Source: Eumeta japonica
Taxonomy: Eukaryota; Arthropoda; Insecta; Lepidoptera; Psychidae
Length of the DNA: 64,000 bases
Assembly: GCA_005406025.1 (NCBI GenBank)
Contig: BGZK01001351.1
Span: forward strand, 1 to 64,000
Direction: 5' to 3'
Position 1 is the first letter of the stretch; each line of letters opens with the position of its first letter. This document shows positions 57,304 through 64,000 of the stretch, in pieces. The position numbers were made by a program, and so were the translations under genes. The notes below the pieces were generated by a model. That model was not told where the DNA came from. It saw only the letters and a program-made list of their open reading frames with translations, and did not search any database.

Positions 57304-57430
57304 GCACAGAGCAACATATAAACTAAAAGATTGCAGATGAACCATACCAACTTCCAGAAACGAACACTAAAAGCTCTGCATCAAACGAAAAAAACGGAGA
57401 ACGGAAGGCAAACGGAAGAAACTTGCCCTA
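57304..57430 (+). repeat. Direct repeat, left copy
   Basis: CTAAAAGATTGCAGATGAAC ... GCAAACGGAAGA is repeated in the same orientation at 59889-60019 with scattered substitutions. The pair is separated by about 2.5 kb that includes the pogo-like transposase fossil. Confidence 0.6.
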
Positions 57431-57602
57431 AGAACAAAGCATAAGGTATAGGGCGCCTAGTTGGTGCTTGTACGTCATTTCGTTAGTTTTGTTTCTGGAG
57501 TCAAAATTAAGTAATTTAAATATTATTTATTTAAATTATATATAAGTATACAATCGCTACTCTTTAAACTGTCTAAAAAGACAAGTTCCAATATTTTGGT
57601 GA

Positions 57603-57737
57603 CTAACTGTGAGCAGTGCGACACGAAACTCCGTCGGCCAAGAACATCTGTGCGGCGCCGGGATGCGTATAGTTTTTGTCACCGTAAGATTGGCGCTCGT
57701 ACTTCTTAAGCTTACGGAAAGGCAAAGGGAAGTCCAT
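57603..57737 (-). CDS. Unassigned 44-codon small ORF, GC-rich
   Basis: The minus-strand frame starts at an ATG in good context (TTCAAATGG) and encodes MDFPLPFRKLKKYERQSYGD, then KNYTHPGAAQMFLADGVSCR, ending TAHS and TAG. Base composition is near-even, in contrast to the very AT-rich flanks; codons are varied with many C/G third positions, and the residue mix is protein-like. The opposite strand is also open here but less convincing. It could be a small-protein gene, one exon of a spliced gene, or a recently inserted coding fragment. I do not recognise the family. Confidence 0.35.
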   Translation of the reverse strand: MDFPLPFRKLKKYERQSYGDKNYTHPGAAQMFLADGVSCRTAHS

Positions 57738-58570
57738 TTGAATAAAACTTTTAATAGTGTTTTTTTTGTGTTTCTTAACAATTGATTTGACATAGAAAAA
57801 AGTTTTATTCAAGCGTAAAATTCCTTTAACATTACAATAAATCTACTCACGAAATAGCGGGCACTTTATTTTTCGCATATCGCTTAGTTCGTGTCATTAG
57901 CGAATCAGGGATATTCTAGAATCTAGATACATTGTTGTTGCGTATGTATTAATATAATAATTAAGATAGTTTAAATTCAAATTAAAAATAAATAACGTGT
58001 TTAATTAAGTTTCTTATGAGATAAATTCGGTATATGTTTTGTTCACTAGAATTTTTATAATACGAATTTGAACATACCCATTTACATTACATTTTTAAGG
58101 TTAAATTCGCATAAGTACTACCAGTATAATTTTGTTTTTTATTCGATTTATTTCATTTATTTTTGTATATTTTTAATATATATAGAATAGGTAATGAGTA
58201 ATTCACGTAATTTAAAAATAATTTACAAACTTGGAGTGCGGGAATATCCTAAAATCAATAACACGAAACAAGAGACTCCATTTTGTTGTTTTTCTTCAAG
58301 TTCGTGACAGATAAATCTATAGTGCTAAATAAAGCACAGTCTACAAGCAATACGCGTGAAATCTTTATTTTAGTAAAAAACATTTATTTTCATTAATACT
58401 AATTTATTGTATAGATAAGTATTTATTTTATTTAATTTTAATGCTTGTCTCAAACTGTTTTTATGAGTGTACAAAAAATAATTAGATATATAATATAAAT
58501 ATTTAAAAAATGAGTAGGTAAGTAGGTATCTTAGCTTGTTAAGAATTTATAAAAATGTCTGTTCTTTTTA
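57738..58570. other. AT-rich sequence, no gene seen
   Basis: No coding signal beyond short chance frames; the sequence leads into the pogo-like fossil. Confidence 0.35.
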
Positions 58571-58576
58571 TCTTTC

Positions 58577-59325
58577 AGGGACGTAACGTACAAAATGCTA
58601 TACAAAATATTTGATCCCGAAAATTTAGACCATGAATTGGTATCTGTTATAAATGGCGAAACGACAGCTTACAAGGGCCTTACCAAACGTTATTGTACAA
58701 ATCTAAAAATGAACATACAAATCCTTCCGGGCATGCGACAGTTCTCACGAAGGAAACATGGGAGAGATTTGGTTTCCCGGCACAAAGGAGCAGTTACTGC
58801 ATTCTGTTAGTAAATTGGTTGAAGAATTGAATAGGCCCAATCCGTTTAAGGATGAAATTCCAGGAAGACACGGGTAAGAAGCATTTTTGAAAAGAAATCC
58901 AGATGTGGGTTCAAAGGTCTGTCAAGCACTACACTAAACTACAGCACGAGTCAGTGCAATAGAAGAAAAAATACGACACTGGTTCGACAGAGTTTATAAG
59001 CACTCGGAAGATGACAACCGTCTGGAAATTCTGCAAGATCCATCTCGAATTTTCTTGTGCCGTAACGGTCAAGCTGTATTGGCAAGGAGAGGCAAAAAAG
59101 TGTCTACTGTCGATCGGGTAATAATGAAAAAGAAAATTTAACACTTTCTCTTGGAGCTTCAGCTGATGGAAAACGAATGCCAATACTCGCTATCTTTCCT
59201 TACAAGCGGATCCCAAAAAAATTCTTAATATAAATACCACAACGTAGATAATTAGCAAGTCTGATAATGAGTGGACGACGTGCCAGACATTTTATGAGTA
59301 CATCGCAAACTCGTTTAATGAATGA
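58577..59325 (+). pseudogene. Pogo-type (DDE_1) transposase fossil
   Basis: Remains of a Tc1/mariner-superfamily pogo-like transposase. In order: a pipsqueak-type helix-turn-helix piece (TYKMLYKIFDPENL ... GETTAYKGL), a CENP-B-like segment (RPNPFKDEIPGRHG, stop, EAFLKRNPDV), AIEEKIRHWFDRVYKH, then the catalytic region (RIFLCRNGQAVLARRGKK, GASADGKRMPILAIFPYKR, SDNEWTTCQTFYEYIANSF). Several frame changes and in-frame stops break it, so it is inactive. No TIRs were identified. It sits between the direct repeats at 57304 and 59889. Confidence 0.8.
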
Positions 59326-59888
59326 TTTTTTAATTTAATTTAAAATATCTTTCCATGTCCTTAATTATTAAACTCTTTAAATATATATGTTTTTATTAGT
59401 AAATCATCATAATAAATTATTAATCAATTATTATATACTATAAAAAACTTTATCCCGAAACATGGGCCATGCGATTACAAACTTAAAAGTAGAGCCAAAT
59501 TTTATCACGAAATAGGAGCCAAACAGGTCCACGAATAAATAGATTAAAATGGACGAACTGAAATAAAATTATACATGCATTAAATTATTGGCAAAATACC
59601 AATATTTATCACTCAAAAGCTTTCTGCATTGATATCATGTTTAGTAATATATTTAAAAAATCTTAAAGTCTTAAGAGCCTTAAAATGCCGAAACAGGGGA
59701 TATCTATCTTATTAGGCATTAAAAAAGTCTGCGGACGAACTCTACCAACTTTCACTAACACCGAAAATCTATGCCAAGCAAATAAAATGTAGTATGAAAG
59801 ACTAACTAAAGAAACAAATTTAGAAAAGAAGGATTTGTTAGACCATACATGAGTTATCAAAACAGAAATCAAAAGGAATAAGGCCACA
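59326..59888. other. AT-rich sequence, no gene seen
   Basis: A 91-codon minus-strand frame (59663-59938) is hydrophobic, partly overlaps the right direct repeat and resembles no known family; it is not called. Confidence 0.3.
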
Positions 59889-60019
59889 TTAGCAGGGAGC
59901 AATGCAGAACCTAAAAGATTGCGGATGAACCATAACAACTTCTAGAAACGAACATTGAAAGCTCTGCACCGAGCGAAGAAAACGGAGAGACAGAAGGCAA
60001 ATGGAAGACACTCGCCCTT
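59889..60019 (+). repeat. Direct repeat, right copy
   Basis: CCTAAAAGATTGCGGATGAAC ... GCAAATGGAAGACACTC matches 57304-57430 with substitutions such as CATACCAAC/CATAACAAC and a small indel. The relationship of the pair (ends of one element, or two dispersed copies) is open. Confidence 0.6.
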
Positions 60020-60795
60020 TCCCACTATTTATTGGCACATTATAGTATACAATATTAATACCTATCCTGACTTCAGTTTCTAGCTAATGATTGTACGAAT
60101 ACTGGCTGGCATTACACTCTCGTCACTCCTAATCCAGACTAGAATCTGCACTCCACCTAGTAATAAGCTCCCTTCGGTGTATCGGGATTTGTCCCTTTCA
60201 GTCATTGCAACTGGCTGAAGGTTGAGCGATGTTGATTATGATGATGATTGAGTAAAATAAATTAAAACATGGAGTCCTCTTATTATATAGAATATAAATA
60301 CAAAATACACGGAGAAGCAACAACTTATATAAGTTGTTGCTTCTCAAGCTTCTCGACCATATGGTGTCCACGTGTCTCGTGCATACGAGGTAGAAGAAAG
60401 CGGCGGCGAAGAGAATGCATGATAACATAAATTGTCATGCCGTTTGTCGTTATGTTTGCTGTCGAAGCGTGACAATAACTGTTTCGTATGAAAATATTAC
60501 TATCGTGATACTCACTGTCAAAAAGTATTTTAATGAAATTATACAATATTTTATCAAAATACAAATAATTGTGTTATGGTTATGTAAGTGTTTATTTACC
60601 AAAACTGGTAAAGTAATATGACACCGATCGCCCAAAAAGATAGCTCTAGATAGAAACAATTTATTAGACAAACTAGAACAGATCATTGCATGCTATTTAA
60701 ACGTCACTTAATCTTTCCCGAGCCAAAACATTAACAATTTTTATGCCTGACGCCTGCGCCGCTTCCGTGTTTTCAATCCTTGATAGGAATATTTC
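60020..60795. other. Region before the gypsy-like element; possible decayed 5' LTR
   Basis: 60100-60240 is mixed sequence ending in a GATGATGATTGAG run that resembles a LINE tail. 60312-60345 is a perfect palindrome. The stretch just before the primer-binding-site-like word at 60804 may be the end of a 5' LTR (…TTTCGTGACA), but no second LTR was found to prove it. Confidence 0.25.
60312..60345. repeat. Perfect 34-bp palindrome
   Basis: GAGAAGCAACAACTTAT (60312-60328) is followed immediately by its exact reverse complement. No spacer is present. Such a zero-loop palindrome is uncommon and prone to deletion when replicated. Confidence 0.85.
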
Positions 60796-60829
60796 GTGAC
60801 ATTCGATGTCAGAGTGGGATTGAGATGCC

Positions 60830-61840
60830 AAAAGGTGAATAGGACGGAAGGGTGCTGCGAAGTTAGACTATAACCCTGTATGTAGATGATGGAGAGGTTG
60901 CGGGGATTGGTGCTTCTCCGACGGTTTTTGCTGCTCCGGCTCTTGATCTTGATTTTTGCATCCTGCTGATGGAAATCAGAAAGCAGGCTTGTTGACAAGA
61001 GGAACAGGCCAAACAACAAGCAAGCAAAGAACAGGCTCTAGAACATGCTGCCGACAAGAAGAGCAGGCTCACCGATATGACGAGCAGGTTTGATTTCAAG
61101 AACAGGTTAATATATCCCCAAAGCAAGAGTTTAACGATGTTTATGATCGAATTTACAGCTACAGCATGAAAATTTAATGCCACGACAAATAGCTTATATA
61201 AGTTTCAGATAAGATATATCAACTAGAGTGCAAAGTTTCAAGCGGAACTTTCCGAAACTATTGTTTTCATTCAAGTGCTTTCATTTGATGGAACTTCATC
61301 ATGACCATATAAATTGCAATTTGAATCTGTGATTAGAGCAAATGGCAGGAACCAAGAACTAAAAGAATGAAGCGGTTCAGGCTGCACTTACCTTAGGCTT
61401 AGTGTTAGTGTGTTTACGGTCATCGAAGCACTTGACGAACAGGCGACATATGAGCGATTAATGAAAGCATTAAAAGCTCGATATGGCGTCGGTCACCTGG
61501 AACATGCTTACTCGGCTGAAAGATAGAGGCTAACGCTACAATGAATTTTAGCAGCAATGGGTGCAAAAAACTGGTACGCAAGGCTTATCACTTTGTAATA
61601 CTAGAAGTTTTGAATAGCATGCTCACACAAACTTTCGTCGATAGAATTGAAAATATGGAGATTCGTGTGGTCGTTGGTCTACAGCATCCTACAGCCTTTA
61701 AAGATGCCGTAGTCCATGCTCTAGAAGTCGAAGTAGTGCGACACGAATATATCCTACAGAGAATACAGAAGATAAGAGTTCAAGAGGAAAATAAGAAAAA
61801 GGCAGAGGAATATCTAGCGTTTTTTTAAAGGATGGCACAG
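60830..61840 (+). pseudogene. Gypsy-like gag remnant
   Basis: A Q/E/A-rich coiled-coil-like stretch (QEEQAKQQASKEQALEHAAD, about 60990-61050), then capsid-like segments: FDGTSS near 61286, ANG..., ALDEQATYERLMKALKARYG (about 61430) and FVDRIENMEIRVVVGLQHP, KDAVVHALEVE (61640-61730). This order matches retroelement capsid domains. Several frame changes and stops separate the pieces. Confidence 0.7.
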
Positions 61841-62092
61841 AAATAAATAAACTCAATGCGGTAGATATTTAAAAATGCTTTTTATTTACTGACCTTCTTT
61901 CAATTATAATCTGTGAGGGTTCTGGCTAAATTTAGCTAAAAAATTGTCTTCAATTTTGTTTTGTGCTTCCAAAACCCTCTTCCTATGTTAGGATTAGGAG
62001 GCAAGGGCAGGGCCTCCACCTTACCCCACCGTGGGTACGCTCCTAGAAACAGGCCACAGTTGACAGTCTAAGACGCGACAAAAAGAAGACCT

Positions 62093-62254
62093 TCCGTACA
62101 TGTTATGAAAGCGGGGCAGTTGGCCATATTTGAGTTGATTATTGAAAACGCAATAGAGAGGAGATCAGTAGTGATCCACGATGTTTTGCTGTTCAGAATG
62201 TGACCCCTTCAGTAGGACTGGAATGACAAAACAGGGACAAACACGGATGCGTTA
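62093..62254 (+). pseudogene. Zinc knuckle fused by deletion to the RNase H end
   Basis: CYESGAVGHI is a CCHC knuckle with serine for its second cysteine; a stop follows it, and a tyrosine stands where the fourth ligand should be. About 100 bases on, GTNTDALSYQSR corresponds to the conserved N-A-D-A-L-S-R motif after RNase H. Everything between is deleted. Confidence 0.6.
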
Positions 62255-62502
62255 TCATATCAATCACGTCTCTCGGACAACTTTAAACAAGAAGGAACGA
62301 ACAAGACCTCCTTCAACACCATGAGGTGAAATACAATCAGCGACCGATAAAGTTACGAAGGTTTGCGATGAACACAAGAAAAAGATGACGATCTTAAACT
62401 CATTCTTAAATGGGTAAAAACAAGGATTCCCATGCCGGGTTTGAGTCAAGTTGCGCTAATGCGGTCGACCGCAAAGAGTTACTGGGCACAATGGGCTAGT
62501 TA

Positions 62503-62597
62503 GATATTTCGCGTATGATAATATCGCGTATGATAATATCGTGTATGATAATTGCGGAATGTTTATTATCGCGTACGATAATAGACATTCCGCGATG
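62503..62597. repeat. 15-bp tandem array with palindromic end, inserted in pol
   Basis: TCGCGTATGATAATA at 62509 and again at 62524, a variant at 62539, a diverged slot at 62554 and another near-copy at 62569: five slots in exact 15-base register. 62554-62571 and 62576-62593 form an 18-bp stem (17 pairs) with a CGTA loop. It separates the YWAQWAS linker from GVLYKEWE-like sequence that is normally nearly adjacent. Confidence 0.7.
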
Positions 62598-62599
62598 AG

Positions 62600-63665
62600 G
62601 TCTTATATAAAGAATGGGAGCCAACGAATAGAAAAGATGCATATTTACAGATATCTGCATGTAGTTATATCCAAGTTCAAAGTGTACGTCAATTTAGAAG
62701 CGTTCCATAATGACGTATCCAGAGGGCATCTGGGAGTAAAGAAAATATTAACGAGACTATTCCCGTAATTAGTTACCGGAAATGAACCAGCGACATTTAC
62801 AGCTATCCATTCCCATGGAGCACCCATATTGTAGCTTTAGCTGTCCCGTGCTTCAGATCTGAGGAGATACTTATGTATATCCTGGTTGTGATAAACTACT
62901 TTACAAAGTGTCTATAAGTGTTTGCTATAACAACCCATAAGCCAGTAACGGTGGCCGACAAACTCATCAAGAAGGTATTCTGCTGATTTGGAATCCCATT
63001 AGAAATTCACACCGATCAATGCAGGAAATATGAATCCTCGCTTTATCAATAAGTGTGCTGCATTTGAGAATCCATAACACAAGGATGTCATCTTATTATC
63101 CACAGTGTAACGGTATGGTAGAGCGGTTCAAACAAACTTTGGAAAGGTATCTTGCGATAGTGGTTGGAAACCACCAGAAGGACTGCGATTGGCATATACA
63201 TTTATTCTTATTGTCCTATAGATCTGCAAAGGAAAGCACAAATGTTACACCGACTTTTGTGGTGTTCGGTAAGGAGCTACGAATAACAGCAGATCTATTG
63301 ACTGGTGCCCCCCGGATGTACAGGGATGTTTAACCGGCGACGCGAACTTACTCAGAAAGCGGATCGATGACGTTCATCATTTTATTCGTGAAAGTGAGAG
63401 CTAGTAAGACGATGAAAAACCAGCTACGATCGACTCACGCGTCAGTCACAATTTGATGAAGGAGTGGTGACAAAACCCAAAACTGCAACCGGATTGGGAG
63501 AGACCTTTTAGAGAGGTTACACGGATTAATGACGTCACGTACGGCGTCAAGCGTAGTTCAAAAGGGACGAAGAAGATCAGTAAGCCAAATACTCTGGAGG
63601 AGACGTATGCGGGATGTATTCACGTGCAGTTATGAAGAAAATGTGGCGGTAGCCATGCGCGGCGC
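62600..63665 (+). pseudogene. Gypsy-like integrase remnant with an inverted segment
   Basis: H2C2 region FHNDVSRGHLGVKK (about 62700-62743), integrase core pieces YILVVINYFTK, FGIPLEIHTDQ and QCNGMVERFKQTLERYL, then the GKELRITADLLTGAPR region and a C-terminal RINDVTYGVKRSSKG. The stretch from about 62764 to 62865 is inverted: read on the minus strand it gives NMGAPWEWIAVNVAGSFPVT, the start of the core domain, which should lie on the plus strand. Its first catalytic aspartate position is N. The second (in HTDQ) and the glutamate (in MVERF) are present. Stops are scattered. Confidence 0.75.
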
Positions 63666-64000
63666 GGCGATAGTTTCGTTTTTCAATATTTCGGTAAGAA
63701 TATGTATCTATTATCATGTTATATGCCTTTGAAATGAACAATAGTCTTTGAGGCAATTTCTTTACGATTATTTTTTGACTTTCATTTGGGTCTATAGACA
63801 GAGTTCTTAATTTCAAGTTTTTAAGACAATTATTTTATACATATAAAAGTGACATCTATTTATAGATTCCAAAAGTTATGGGAAATTACATCATCTTGAA
63901 ATGTTGTTCCATACAAATTTAAATACCATGTTTAACGAAATTAAGACGCAATAACACCGTTTTTCAAGAAAATATTTTAAAACATTTTTCTGTGGAAAAT
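63666..64000. other. AT-rich sequence, no feature seen
   Basis: No LTR, gene or repeat was recognised at the right edge. Confidence 0.35.

Larger units (their letters stand above)
60804..63665 (+). pseudogene. Ty3/gypsy-like LTR retroelement, internally deleted and rearranged
   Basis: Gag, nucleocapsid and integrase remnants lie in the correct order on the plus strand. 60804-60822 resembles a tRNA-Leu-type primer-binding site. Gag follows (60830-61840). A degenerate zinc knuckle lies near 62093-62135. NTDALS, the motif at the end of RNase H, follows only about 100 bases later, so protease, RT and most of RNase H (normally more than 2 kb) are missing. Then come the linker (KSYWAQWAS), the H2C2 zinc-binding region, the integrase core and its C-terminal part. 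Stops occur throughout. No 3' LTR was seen before the window ends. Dead copy of an endogenous retroelement. Confidence 0.85.

Noticed and set aside
59663..59938. Hydrophobic 91-codon minus-strand frame as a receptor exon
   Set aside because: Overlaps the direct repeat, shows no receptor motif and lacks splice-site support.
60863..61183. 106-codon minus-strand cysteine-rich frame
   Set aside because: It is the reverse of the Q/E/A-rich gag stretch, whose plus-strand reading fits the element's other parts.
1..64000. CRISPR arrays, bacterial operons, phage or attachment sites
   Set aside because: Spliced exons, mariners, LINE and gypsy fossils show eukaryotic DNA; no regularly spaced direct-repeat/spacer array was seen.

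Overview
The window looks like nuclear DNA from a moth or butterfly (Lepidoptera). It is strongly AT-rich, with short GC-rich islands, spliced GT-AG genes and many decayed transposons. A lepidopteran origin is suggested by two interspersed repeats I recognise as common in that order: the 'ACTAGCTTTTG...CCCGCG' repeat at 2273 and 52010, and a worn 'AAAAACCGG...CTTGCG...GTTC' repeat near 11.3 kb. Their identification is from memory and could not be searched here.

One gene is clear. On the + strand, 29610-48165, seven coding exons join in phase into the 3' part of a very long protein (about 1,957 residues in this window). It is the MBD5/MBD6 family protein, the orthologue of Drosophila six-banded (sba). 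The first exon seen here carries the conserved segment just C-terminal to the MBD, a 4.5-kb exon encodes a disordered Q/N/S/P-rich middle, and the last two exons hold a PWWP-type domain (VWGPVKG...SWPG) and the conserved C-terminal helix. No MBD exon was found in the window, so the gene starts upstream. The first 29.6 kb is then probably one long intron, although I cannot prove that. The large exon has a one-base reading-frame discontinuity between 37468 and 37502, while its splice phases fit the intact frame.

Region by region. 1-29.6 kb: no confident gene; dispersed repeats, three diverged copies of a purine-rich minisatellite, inverted-repeat elements, a mariner fossil (23.6-24.8 kb), a minus-strand LINE tail (27.25-27.8 kb) and GC-rich islands. 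29.6-48.2 kb: the sba exons; introns contain a probable hAT fossil and a 183-bp inverted-repeat MITE. 48.2-52.0 kb: AT-rich putative 3' UTR and downstream flank. 52.0-64.0 kb: a transposon graveyard with two mariners (one inserted inside an older repeat with readable TIRs and TA duplication), a MITE-like element, a pogo-type transposase fossil between 130-bp direct repeats, and a Ty3/gypsy-like retroelement that has lost protease/RT, carries a palindromic 15-bp tandem insert and has a micro-inversion inside its integrase. A 44-codon GC-rich open frame (57603-57737, minus) stands out and is unassigned.

I found no multi-gene system of a new kind. The most checkable novelties are the sba frame break, the rearranged gypsy copy, the minisatellite family, the paired-end repeat family and the unassigned small ORF.
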